Part shown: piece after piece, positions 55,001 through 64,000 of the stretch
Position numbering within the stretch: position 1 is the first letter of the stretch
Layout of the letters: each line of letters starts with the position of its first letter
NCBI RefSeq assembly: GCF_910592395.1
Contig: NC_088326.1
Location: forward strand, 5,959,001 to 6,023,000
DNA length: 64,000 bases
DNA from: Lineus longissimus
Lineage: Eukaryota > Nemertea > Pilidiophora > Heteronemertea > Lineidae
Direction of reading: 5' to 3'
The notes under the pieces: generated by a model
Told to the model about the DNA's origin: nothing
Database searches by the model: none
The model's input: only the letters and a program-made list of their open reading frames with translations
Position numbers and translations under genes: made by a program

Positions 55001-58000
55001 ACGGTAATGAAGTCCGTCCTAAAGTTTTGGCTATTTTTTCATGTAGGTGTTTTACTTGCGCTTTGAGCACGGCAACCTGGAAGGGCGCACTAAAAATCAT
55101 TCATGTATTGTATTGCATTGTAATGACGATGACGTCATCCTCCAAATCGTCCATCGTTTCAATGATGAATAAATGTCGTTCGGTTCAGAAGGTCATTACA
55201 GACATTAAATGCACCTTTTGCGAGCGCAGTGCAGACCTTTATAATGGTAATGAATTGTACTTTCACACAAACTGATGATGTAATCCAGAGAGTAACAATC
55301 TTATATCTCCATGCAAGATAATCGTAGCCAATGTGAAACTCTGTCGAGGCGGGCCGATTGATCATTCGCTTCTGTAGAGTCACTCAAGTGGAACATGCCG
55401 CCGAAGTTTCGTTTCTCTCAAGAGCAGGATGTGCTGCTGCTCTAAAAGTGTCTTGAACATCGACACGTCTAAAGTTGATGAGGTAATTCATTGAATAGGC
55501 GTCTACAGGCCCTGGTAGACCAAGACATGTTCGCGCAGGATTCGATTGTCATTACAAGTCACATTAAAACATTAAGGCCTATAGTCCCGGTCTTTCTTAA
55601 CTCGGATCAGTGTCAGATCAGCCAAATGAACATTTTACGTTTACCGGAAATTCAAGGTATGTTTCTAAACCCAACTAACGTTATTTCTTCACGATAAACG
55701 CAATAATGCCATTGTTGTTACCGTTGTCGTTTATTGTTCGAGTTCTTAACCTATCAAATACAAATATACCTACGTATTTAGGAATCCACTGATCCAACCT
55801 GTCCAAGTATCGTCAGTGTTTTCCGGTTCATTATAGTCAGGTTCAGGTTCGGCCGCTTCTTCGTTTTTATATTCCTCTTCCATGCGTTTATCTGAAAAGG
55901 GAAGTTTCTCGCTTGGCCGCCATCATGGATTTTATGTAAACATTTTCAAAACGAGTGAATTTGTTTTCAATGATTTGGCCATGGTCCTAAGACACTATTA
56001 GTTACTGAGTGTAACAGAGCAGGTCTTTTCCGGCGGCGGTCATCATGAAATTCAAAAGGAGGCATTTTTTGTATTCACCGGAAAACGTTTAAGGTTGAAG
56101 AGGAGTGGTATGATTGAGTAGCCGTGCATGGTTGAGATTTAGACCATCCTTCCCCGCTGCTTTCTGTTAATTCCCATATGCGTCTCACTGGATTAGCGCT
56201 GCCACCTTTCACTGACATACGAGCATGACCCCCCCCCCCCCCCCCCCCCCCCCCTCCCACACACACGCACCGAGGAAAGGAAGACTTATAACATATTGAT
56301 ACCTTTTGCATGAACATTGGTTCTGACATCACCGATAAATCTACGCTAAAAATGATATCGTTGTCCAGAATTAAATGATCACTAACAAGTGAATCAAAAA
56401 AGCAGCGTTGTGTAGACATACCCGCTACACTTACCTTTTTCGTAAGCTTTCCTTTGATTTGTTAACATTGGGTTTCGAATTTCGGATTTCGAATTTCAGA
56501 TGAGCCTTAGGGGTTTTGTAGAAAACCTACAGTTTGCCGCTTTATATTACCATTTTACTTCTCTTAGAACATTATTTTTATCGAAATTGTGTCCGGTGTC
56601 CGACGACAGTGGCGGTCGTTTTGAAATTCTTGTCGTGAAATCGAATGCAATGCCTTAAAGAGCACCCGTACGAAAGTTAGTGCTCTGATTAAAAGATGCA
56701 CTTATTTACCCTACAGACTCCCTGATATGGGAAACATAGTTATTATGATGCGCGCGAAAACACTGCGGAATTGTGGATCATGACAATTAGCAACCGCGGC
56801 CACGCCGACCCTCATGCAGGTCAAATAGCAGCATTGGTCCTTGTCTTCGACAACTTACGCATTTCCTCCCTGATCTTGCTTTCAATCACATACAGTTTCG
56901 AGTTAGGGTCGTCTTTTTCTTTCAGTTTCTTGAACAAAATGGTGAAGGCACTACCAAGAATACCTGAAATAAACGGTCATATTATCCCACCTACAGGCTT
57001 GAAATTTTGTCTAAATCAATTAATATATATAAAAGTACGAATAAACTTACCATGAGGTGTCAAAATATCCAAGTCGCCGTACCCCCATTAACGCGGAAGT
57101 GTTTGTTATGCTTGATACGGCCACGTAAATGGTGTAACGTTGTCCACTGCATGGGGTTATGGAATAGGTTACAAGTTGTTACAAGTATTTACCTTGCAAA
57201 TAATGCAATTTTGCCTCGGGAAACTTCTTGACAAGTTTACCACCAAAAAAAGCACTACCGAAAAGAGTGGTGTCCATGTAGACTCCATAGGACTCCATTC
57301 CAACTTCATACGGATTCATCTCAACATGCTCTGCAATATTAAACGAGGTATTCTAAAACACCTTGTGAACATTTTATGTAAAATTAATTGCGCCACGTTT
57401 TCGCCTCAGCAGTATCGGCGTCTCAATAATCGCTGTGGGTTTGTACATAGAATAGAAACAGTTATTTGAAATTACTTCCAGAGTTCAGTTTGACGAGATA
57501 TTTTGGAACTACTCCATGATCAAGGTTGGTATATATTGGATGTCCAACGAAACACTGGAGCACGGCTGTAGCGATCGATATACGCCGGAAACTTTACTTC
57601 GATCAGCTCCACGATTTTAGCCTAGTTGGTCTAATATGTCTATTAATCTCGCGGTATCTGTTAAAACAACATATACATGCAGTCTGCAGCTTTTGCAGTC
57701 TAGTTATGGTCTTATCTTGAGTGGCAGTACAAAAACAATGGTCTCCAGCACGGGCATATATTAACAGTGGCAAGCTGGGAGGCACGAAGTTTTTAAGTCC
57801 CTGATATGCATTCTGGCACCAGTTGTTTTCAACTCCAGGATCCGCCTCTCGATGTTTCAGATTTTGTATACGACATAGGAGTAAATAAACTGATCTCAGC
57901 ATGCTGATAGAATATTGCTCTAGCTTAAATTTGGTGTCATCTCTCTCAGCCAAGCCAAAATGCACTTAAAGCTGACGGGTCAAAAACATTCCAAAGTAAG

Positions 58001-61000
58001 GTCGAAGCTGAGCAATCGGGAATGTTCGTGATGTGCATTTTGATATTTTACTGCATAAACCATTACCCCAGTGCACAACTCGAAAGCGAGGCTTTCTCTG
58101 CAGACACTTTTGTCACATACTTACCGCCGAAGATGCTTGCTGAGACATCTTTCTTCACGTGGAGTCCCTCATAGAGTGGCATAGGCACACTGCCGTTGTC
58201 TACGATATTGCGCTGATCTGAGAGGCATTTGTCCATGCGCTACAGAATGAGGAACAAGAAGGTAAGAAATAAAGACAGACCTATCACTAGTAGGAGGCTA
58301 TTTCCGACTTGTTAACGGTTTCTCTAACTTTATCCTGATTTCTCCGATATTTCTCCGACTCAGTCCAAAAGGTCGGATTTCCAGAAAAATAAGAAGGCTT
58401 CCCAATATGGGCCATTAAAGATTAAAGGCCTTTATCAAATGGGGTTAATGAGATGTGATGCAAACACCCAGAGTGACCCGAGGTGTGAATACTAATTAGC
58501 TGCTCTCCTTGTACCCTTTGCATGTTCCACATCATGGGTGCATCTCGGTTGACCCACTCTTCACCCACTGACCCCCTTCACAAACTCTAATGAATTTAAG
58601 AAATGATTTATTGGCCCACTTTATTAATCATTTGTATCCGCCGTTTCAGGATCTGTCAGTCAATGGGGCGGGGCGTCTGTAAGCAAGAAATAAGAAATGA
58701 AGTAATAAAATAGAAATAGAGCCCTGTTGCGGATTCTGGCCTGCAGATAGTGGGTTCCATGAAAACAACAACTTGAGCGAGTCCGCGAATTCTGGTCGGC
58801 TGCCTCCTCACTTCACAAGACGGTTGGCGTGGAATTAGCCCATACTGCAAATTACTAAAGTCACGCTAATTTCCTACTAAAAGATGAAGGCCATGTGCGT
58901 GAGACCGGTGTGTGCCTCAACATTGATTCGGTGCGTACTTTGTTTCATGATCATTTATGACACTTCTAAGGTTGGATGTTAGGCATACTTAGCGGACACG
59001 TCTCTATCAAGGACACCCTCTCTATCAAGGACACCCTCTCTATCAAGGACAACTCTTGTCAACCCCGAGGGTGTCCTTAATGGAGAGGTTCTACTGTACC
59101 ATATTTCATCAAGAGCAAACCAAAGGTCTGTAGGGGAAGATACTGTAGTTTGACCCCTGTGACCTTGACCGTTACCCGATCTGATACTGCTGGCGATCCC
59201 CACATGCACTATTACAGCCTTATATGAGAAAGGGTTAATTTCATCAAAATAGATGGACCAGAAGGGGTTAATTATACCAAGAGCAGACCAAGGGCCTGGA
59301 AGTGAAGATATTGTAGTTCATCGTTCATATTTTCTCAAGAGCAGACAAAGGGAGGAACAAGGAATATTTCTTGATTTCTTATTTCTTGCTTTACAGACGC
59401 CCCAGTCAATGGGCGTTATTGAGATTCTGCATATTCAATAAACCTAAGTCGGGATTTGTCGCGATACCACCTTGGTTTCGACGTCGGTAATATCACAAGG
59501 TCTTATGTGGTGGTCCGTTCCTTCTCCCTACTGATACTGTGTATTGAAACCTCCGATCCTTAATGGTGGTAAATCCGAATTTCTCTGGTTTTAACAAGGG
59601 CAGTGTGCCTTACTTACATCTTGGATCAATGTTTCTCCAACCAGCAATCCAAATATGTCAGTGAAGGTAACAGGCTGCCCTCTACCCGATTTCTCCTTGA
59701 GGTACCCCGCGTACTTGAGGAGTTGGGTAGGAGTCAGCAGCCACAGCAGGCTCTGGTCTATCTTCTCCTTGAAGTTTTGAAGCCAGGCTGGATCGCTTGG
59801 GCTTAGTGTGTCGGGGAAGTTCGGCTCGGAATAAAGGGTAGACAAGTACCTGTGGTGGAGATAATTGGGTATTAGATACTGAGGATGGAGTCAGAAGCCA
59901 AAGCAGGCTCGGGTCTATTTTATCCTTGGAGTTGTAAAGCCAGATCGGGTCACTTCGACGTAGGGTTTCGGGCAGTTCGGGTCGGATAAAAGGGTGTACA
60001 GGAACCTGAAGGAGATAATTGGGTATCCGATACCGAGAAAGAATACTTTAAGTTCTCCTTGAAATAGTGAAGCCTGGTTGGGTCGCTGGCTCAGTGTTTC
60101 GATCGGGAAAGTTCCGCCCTGAATACACCTTTCCAGAAATGGGTCGCTGAGTGTCCGAAATAGTGATGTCATAATGGGAAACTAGGCCTTATGGTGGAGG
60201 GACAGAGGAGATAGTCATGGTTGACCAACACACTTGAATGCCTTCAATGACGGACAAGGGGTAAAAGTTAGTTCCAATGCGAGTCACCAATTTCGGGAAG
60301 CATGTATAGGGGGTGGACAATACTTGTAGGGAGATAAATTAGGGTTGCTGACTTGGTCGCATGATCTAAAGGGTGACTAATAAAGTAACAATTGTTCGGT
60401 GGGCATACAACGTGAACTTGTCCTTTCTTAATGGACCATGTTTTTTTACAGGCCATGATCACTGTGAATAACTCGGAGACTAAAAGCGCACAATAGAATC
60501 ACGTATTGTTCCCAGGATATTCTATCCAAGGATATGTTTGCCACACCGGACTTGGGAATGCGCATGGTAATAACTCTACAAAAGTTCGCCACTCCAAACA
60601 ATTTATGAGTTAAGAGATTTGACAGAGAATAAATTCTGGGAAATGATACTTCACGTGAATGTAATTTGTACCATGCTTATTAAAGAATGATGGTGGGGGC
60701 TGCTTAAACCTGAAAACAGCATAAAAAAGTGCCTCGCATCACCAATTTCAAATGTGTGTCATTACCAAGAGGATCCCGAGAGAGCGCCAATGTAGGTTGC
60801 TACGTCGATGATATTGTTGTCGGCCAAGGCCTTGAAGACACCTGCCAGGCCGACCATCGCCCGGAAACCCCCTCCCGAGCCGATGATGCTCACTTTAGGA
60901 ACCTGCAATGAAAATCGGCAAAATATTCATTGGTCAATTGCTTCACGTCAACATTGTTTGAGTCTGCTTTACTGAAGGTAAATAACACAAAGGATTTCGA

Positions 61001-63710
61001 CAAGTTAGGGGCGCAATTAGTTTTGAACAAACTGGCCCAGGCCAGCTGGCTGTGCAGAGTTCAACAACAGACAACGCAATGCGACCCCACTTTATTTTGT
61101 TGTTCCAAAGCATACCTGCATGGCTTAAGGAATGGATACCGTACTGGTGGTATTGTTTGTCTTACCAAACTCGCGAGGGTGGAGCTAGGTAAGTGTTGAC
61201 CATAACCGAGGCGGAGCAAAACTGGCAGTGGTGTATCGATGTCTACTCTAATACATCTCAAATGATCAACTAACGAATAATATGGTTTTAAATGCCATAT
61301 GACGGCTTCCCCATTTTGCACGAACCCAGGGGGTTATTGTTGCCTAACCATGGCCGCTGAATTCAAAACAAGGCTTCGTTGGTGCATAGTGCATTTACAC
61401 TGTAAAGTGTGATTCATTCTAAATCCAGGTGATACATACATGTATTTTTATACTTTTGGTATATAACTGACTTGCGATGTTTATTATCAGGCCAAAAACA
61501 ATTTAAAGACTTGCTACATCATAGTTCATATTGATTATTATATTTGCATGCAATCAACACAATAGGTACTAACATCATTCAATCTTTGTCAATAAATCTA
61601 AAAGCCACTTAGGAGGTGAGCCCAGGTAAAAATTGATAATTGCACTAAAAAAATACAGCATTGTGTTAGGAGCATTTCTACTTTCCTGCCCCACAATAAG
61701 TGCGAACGGCGTGCGTTCCCCTTTATGAATCTTACAAAAATTGCACATTATGCATACACTAAATAATGATAAATGAGATCTCTATTGACTAAGAACATAT
61801 GATTATTTTGGGATTTTTTTTGTCAAGGGTGACGCCTAGATAGGGAACACCTGCTGGTTTAGTACCTCATCCTCTGCCCTTGGTCCGTCTATCCCGAACA
61901 TCATCTGCATGTTTTTAAACACGACCTTCCGTCTTGTGCGGAGAAACTGCTCTTCTTGTTCGCACAAGAACAGAGAAAATCGCAAGTCCGGTGGAGCCCT
62001 GCAAGAATGCAAATAAAAAATAATCGGAAAATATTGGAAAAAAACATTTATGAACGTCATAGTAGTACATTGTACTGTTAAAACAGAAAATAACTAGGAA
62101 GCAATTATTCTTCGGAGTGAGATGGCATATATTCTGGTGATTAATGAATTGATACCGAACTGGGATAATGCTGGCTGTTCTATCATACACCACGAGGCTT
62201 GAGCTAAAGATTTCGGGTGAAATGTCAGCTCGACCCGTGCATCTCTGCATCTATGTAAAGAAGTTTGAAAAGTCTTAAGATAGGTTGGCTGGGGAGCAAA
62301 CAATTACAATCCAGGCAGATAGTCAAGGAACACCGTTTACTCAAACATTGTCCGCAAAGAAGTCCTCTAAACTAACAATGAAGTTACATTGCCATTGGCC
62401 TCCAATATTATTTGGAGATCTTTTCCCACTCTTCAAACTAGTAATCTCCACGGGTTCATTTCTAGTACATGTATATCATAAATCGTCAGAACACAAGTGA
62501 CACTGGAATGTTCATCAAAATGAGCCAATAAGCGGACTTTATCATAGTATATTATTCACTTACGAAAATTGGAGTTTTATAGTTATGCTATTGCTCAACA
62601 TCCTGTGACTAGATGCCTGAGCAATCTGTATCATAGATGTTTATATCTATCGTGGTTGTTACCGATTGAGATGGTCTCTCCTAAGACCTCGGCCAACAAT
62701 CCTGCAGAAAATCGAGGAATCCTGCTTTTTTATAGGGCGGCAATGTTACGTCACAGGTATCCGGTGCGTGTTCTGCACACATCGTTCACAGATCGAAAGC
62801 TGTATTGCTCCGTGCTTTGTATTATTTGTTTTGTACATACTTTATATACACGCAGCCCACAAAAATTTACTTTAGCACAATATTTGCATATTGGAACAAA
62901 GGACACTTGTGTTACAACAATCTGTGAGCCTTACCATTGATTCTATGTCCATTCATATGACCAACCTTCTTGCTAATTACATTGCGCTATTTTGTACTTT
63001 TTTGTCTAAGTGTTGTATCATTTGCTTTGTTTGTTGTGTGGTAGCTGGGAAGTATATCGTTTCTAGTGTTAGTGCCTGTGGAAAGGCCACATGCTGGGCC
63101 GAAAATTTGTAAATCATATGTATATATGATTTGTGTTATTAAACAAGGGATGCTGCCCACAAATAAAAATAGCGAATATATATGGCTCCCGTAGCAGAGG
63201 ATGATGATGGTGGACTGGAGGCAGACCAGATTTGTATAATAGAGTGTAACTTACGTATCAGAGCTTAAGGTAAACGCCATATCAATTTCACTGCCCTGAA
63301 AACAAATAAACGTCCGACTCAGTGGATGCTTCACGAAAGGGAAATCGGGAGTGTTACTTAGACGAGCTGGGCCGCATATTATGAATTCACCCATCATTTT
63401 TCTTCGATTATAGAAGTAGTCTGAGGTTTCTATTAAAATGGAAACACAATACAAGGGGTGCATGATTATGAAAGGCCTCTTAGTTTGTTCAGATATTTGA
63501 AAATTTAACTTGCATTTAAAGCTAACCCTGCTAACGACTATATTCTTACGAACAAATATGCCAGTCAGCGCACCACTCCGTTATTACTTACATTATTTAA
63601 AGTGAAAGTTTTCTCGAATTTCTGATCCATGCTGAGCTCCTTGATGTCGAATTGAATTTTATCGACTGTTTGGTGCAAGCCGAGATAGTTGGCGTCCATT
63701 AAAGAGATGT
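51817..63710 (-). CDS. PLA2G4: Cytosolic phospholipase A2, group IV (C2 type), 13 exons, 5' end outside
   Basis: Exons in transcript order: 63592-63710, 63255-63295, 61866-61998, 60766-60902, 59618-59850, 58125-58239, 57193-57330, 56859-56963, 55774-55891, 54452-54552, 53948-54105, 53388-53574, 51817-52061. All boundaries are GT-AG with matching phase, giving about 609 residues. The first two exons are the end of a C2 domain (SLMDANY), which in this family brings the enzyme to membranes on Ca2+ rise. The rest is the alpha/beta lipase domain: oxyanion/anchor GSGGGFRAMVG with the catalytic Arg (about residue 112 here), nucleophile Ser in ALSGSSW (about 139), and Asp in LVDAGLSFN (about 426). 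The enzyme releases sn-2 fatty acids, classically arachidonate, from phospholipids. About 100 N-terminal residues lie beyond 64000. No stops or frameshifts, so the gene looks functional. Which PLA2G4 paralogue it matches best is undecided. Confidence 0.93.
52255..52850. repeat. Homopurine minisatellite in last PLA2G4 intron
   Basis: About 600 bp in which the plus strand is almost only A and G. It is made of ~70-75 bp tandem units (GGAAGGAGCTGGAAAGAACG then AGGAGGCGGAGGTGTACGAG). Long open frames on both strands (170 and 235 codons) result from the absence of stop codons and are not genes. Such polypurine mirror sequence can form triplex DNA. Confidence 0.95.
53388..53574 (-). CDS. PLA2G4: PLA2G4 exon 12 of window
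   Basis: TGATTTTCCAG|GAGCTGC to CCCAG|GTAAGCAG. Encodes ELLLAEMWARDHNKPFPPID ... CPIVLHFPLVNKAFREFKSP. Phase 0 in, phase 1 out. Confidence 0.93.
53948..54105 (-). CDS. PLA2G4: PLA2G4 exon 11 of window (catalytic Asp)
   Basis: CTTTTAAG|AGACTGG to TTCAGT|GTAAGTAG. Encodes KKLFLVDAGLSFNSPFP and VDLILSFDFSARESYD; the Asp of VDAG is the catalytic partner of the nucleophilic Ser. Confidence 0.93.
54452..54552 (-). CDS. PLA2G4: PLA2G4 exon 10 of window
   Basis: CCATTTTAG|GTCCG to CGATAG|GTAGGAGG. Encodes SEYFNNRGGRAALIHSFLKN, the conserved RxGRA segment. Phase 2 in, phase 1 out. Confidence 0.92.
55053..55125 (+). repeat. LINE/SINE 3'-tail fragment in intron
   Basis: TTGCGCTTTGAGCACGGCAA then CTGGAAGGGCGCACTAAAAA and TATTGTATTGCATTGTAATG, related to the fragment at 13925-13995. 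Confidence 0.5.
55774..55891 (-). CDS. PLA2G4: PLA2G4 exon 9 of window (acidic linker)
   Basis: CCCTTTTCAG|ATAAACG to AATAC|GTAGGT. Encodes KRMEEEYKNEEAAEPEPDYN then DDTWTGWISGFLNT. The acidic part lies where the family has its flexible, often phosphorylated linker; WTGWISGF is the conserved exit. Confidence 0.9.
56229..56254. repeat. 26-base poly(C) tract in intron
   Basis: Uninterrupted C run followed by TCCCACACACACGC. Glycine-run frames across it on the minus strand are artefacts. Confidence 0.9.
56433..56520. repeat. Relic of the AGAAGGCTCAT element family in intron
   Basis: TTACCTTTTTCGTAAGCTTT CCTTTGATTTGTTAAC, tandem GGATTTCGAATTTC, then CAGATGAGCCTTAGGGGTTT TGTAG. It matches 37229-37303 in order and orientation; the last part resembles the terminus of the MITE at 51284-51597. 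Confidence 0.5.
56859..56963 (-). CDS. PLA2G4: PLA2G4 exon 8 of window
   Basis: TTATTTCAG|GTATTC to GAAATGC|GTAAGTTG. Encodes ILGSAFTILFKKLKEKDDPN and YVIESKIREEM; GSAF is a family signature directly after the YLQG motif of the previous exon. Confidence 0.92.
57193..57330 (-). CDS. PLA2G4: PLA2G4 exon 7 of window
   Basis: AATATTGCAG|AGCATG to TTGCAAG|GTAAATAC. Encodes HVEMNPYEVGMESYGVYMDT, FGSAFFGGKLVKKFPEAK and HYLQ, closely like the TPYEVG...FGSKFF...LPE...YLQG run of PLA2G4 enzymes. Confidence 0.93.
58125..58239 (-). CDS. PLA2G4: PLA2G4 exon 6 of window
   Basis: TTCTGTAG|CGCATG to TTCGGCG|GTAAGTATG. Encodes RMDKCLSDQRNIVDNGSVPM then PLYEGLHVKKDVSASIFG; the PLY..LHVKKD block is diagnostic. 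Confidence 0.93.
58296..58440 (-). repeat. Dispersed GTCGG-type repeat in intron
   Basis: Inverted relative of 37447-37625: GACTTGTTAACGGTTTCTCT, ATTTCTCCGATATTTCTCCG, AAAAGGTCGGATTTCC. Confidence 0.65.
58655..59412. mobile_element. Inverted-repeat element in intron, ~45-bp ends
   Basis: The left end near 58655-58700 (CAGTCAATGGGGCGGGGCGT then CTGTAAGCAAGAAATAAGAA) is mirrored at 59365-59412 (TTCTTATTTCTTGCTTTACA then GACGCCCCAGTCAATGGG). Inside, CTCTCTATCAAGGACACC occurs three times in tandem (59000-59050) and pairs with GGGTGTCCTTAATGGAGAGG just after. No transposase. Confidence 0.6.
59618..59850 (-). CDS. PLA2G4: PLA2G4 exon 5 of window
   Basis: CTCCACCACAG|GTACTTG to CAAGAT|GTAAGTAAG. 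Encodes YLSTLYSEPNFPDTLSPSDP, LLWLLTPTQLLKYAGYLKEK and TFTDIFGLLVGETLIQD, matching the cap-side segment and the conserved DFWGLLVGE-like block. Confidence 0.93.
60108..60305 (-). repeat. Dispersed repeat, partner of 11623-11815
   Basis: Inverted copy of the 11623-11815 repeat (CTTGAATGCCTTCAATGACG, GTTAGTTCCAATGCGAGTCA). Here the sequence CTATACATGCTTCCC is uninterrupted, the empty version of the telomeric-MITE site at 11469. Confidence 0.7.
60766..60902 (-). CDS. PLA2G4: PLA2G4 exon 4 of window (Arg and nucleophile Ser)
   Basis: TTCATTGCAG|GTTCC to TCCTCTTG|GTAATGAC. Encodes VPKVSIIGSGGGFRAMVG, LAGVFKALADNNIIDVATYI and GALSGSSW. GGGFR supplies the Arg that binds phosphate and LSGS the nucleophile, 27-28 residues apart as in characterised enzymes. 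Confidence 0.95.
61866..61998 (-). CDS. PLA2G4: PLA2G4 exon 3 of window
   Basis: TTCTTGCAG|GGCTCC to GATGAG|GTACTA. Encodes APPDLRFSLFLCEQEEQFLR and RKVVFKNMQMMFGI; PDLRFSL.LC.QE marks the join of C2 and catalytic domains. Confidence 0.93.
62001..63250. other. PLA2G4 intron, nothing recognised
   Basis: 1.25-kb intron between exons 2 and 3 of the window. Plus-strand frames up to 123 codons have no motif or splice support. Confidence 0.5.
63255..63295 (-). CDS. PLA2G4: PLA2G4 exon 2 of window (41 bp)
   Basis: TTTGTTTTCAG|GGCAGTG to TGATAC|GTAAGTTA. Encodes GSEIDMAFTLSSDT, last strands of the C2 domain. A small exon, but in frame with both neighbours. Confidence 0.88.
63592..63710 (-). CDS. 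PLA2G4: PLA2G4 exon 1 of window (C2 domain)
   Basis: TTCACTTTTCAG|ACATCTC to AATAAT|GTAAGTAA. Encodes SLMDANYLGLHQTVDKIQFD and SMDQKFEKTFTLNN; LMDANY is a PLA2G4 C2-domain signature. The exons with the first Ca2+-binding loop lie to the right of the window. Confidence 0.9.
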
Positions 63711-64000
63711 CTGAAAAGTGAAGCCAGAATTTAAAAAAAATACCAACCGGTGATCATTTGACGATCAATGCTGCATTTGCCGCCATTTTCGATAAAATAT
63801 TGAAATACTGATCGAAAGCATAACACGGCTACCGGAACGGTTCCGCCGCAAAGACTCTGATAACTTCTTTGGCCATGTTAATCTTTACAATGCAATACAT
63901 CTACACTAGGTCGGAGACGCCATCATTGTACAGTACTACCAGAAAGTAAATGTTCGCATTTTTTTTTGATATAACAGATCGAGATAAAATAAAATATTTG

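Noticed and set aside
57603-57965. 120-codon minus-strand frame in a PLA2G4 intron
   Set aside because: No splice sites and no recognised domain; the annotated exons on both sides join in phase without it.
62569-62940. 123-codon plus-strand frame
   Set aside because: Intronic, antisense to PLA2G4, AT-rich, no motif.

Overview
This is a repeat-rich animal (metazoan) genomic window. It shows split genes with GT-AG introns, a vertebrate-type TTAGGG motif, BEL/Pao and Ty3/gypsy LTR elements, CR1/L2-like LINEs, tRNA-derived SINEs, Tc1/mariner and THAP/Harbinger-type DDE transposase remnants, and many small inverted-repeat (MITE) and foldback elements. There is no operon structure. Gene content and repeat style fit a marine invertebrate, perhaps an early-branching deuterostome such as an echinoderm, hemichordate or lancelet. 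I cannot fix the species from the sequence.

The one clear host gene is on the minus strand at 51817-63710. It is a C2-domain cytosolic phospholipase A2 (group IV, PLA2G4) with 13 exons inside the window. Its upstream part (5' UTR and most of the C2 domain) lies beyond base 64000. All splice phases fit, and the catalytic Arg, Ser and Asp are present. Other probable host exons, all minus strand, are a signal-peptide first exon of a class C GPCR (6312-6540), a PAN/apple-like exon (21828-22082) phase-compatible with a 1-kb terminal exon of unknown function (17556-18587), and a 3'-terminal exon with its own poly(A) signal (23203-23365).

Layout. 1-3.2 kb: an inverted-repeat element and a ~34-bp minisatellite split by a truncated LINE. 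3.2-6.3 kb: a dispersed repeat and a foldback element. 6.3-12.9 kb: the GPCR exon, then MITEs, including two short inverted-repeat elements with a telomere-like TTAGGG core. 13-21.6 kb: SINE/LINE tails, a gag-like relic, the unknown terminal exon, and a foldback element with arms built of a short repeat. 21.8-31.4 kb: PAN exon, SAP-like fragment, small terminal exon, and a YqaJ-type exonuclease pseudogene split by a BEL/Pao element (25155-31250). 32.1-35.1 kb: a DDE transposase gene split by an inverted-repeat element that itself carries another in one arm. 35.5-36.9 kb: a recent tandem duplication. 38.8-40 kb: Tc1/mariner relic and a MITE. 40.7-47.1 kb: a Ty3/gypsy element with a LINE inside its 3' LTR. 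48.6-51 kb: two LINE relics. 51.3-51.6 kb: a MITE with clean target duplication. 51.8-64 kb: the PLA2G4 gene, its introns holding a 0.6-kb homopurine minisatellite and several repeats.

Most of the window is mobile-element debris. Its value lies in nested insertions with visible target duplications or paralogous empty sites, which let insertion order be read directly.
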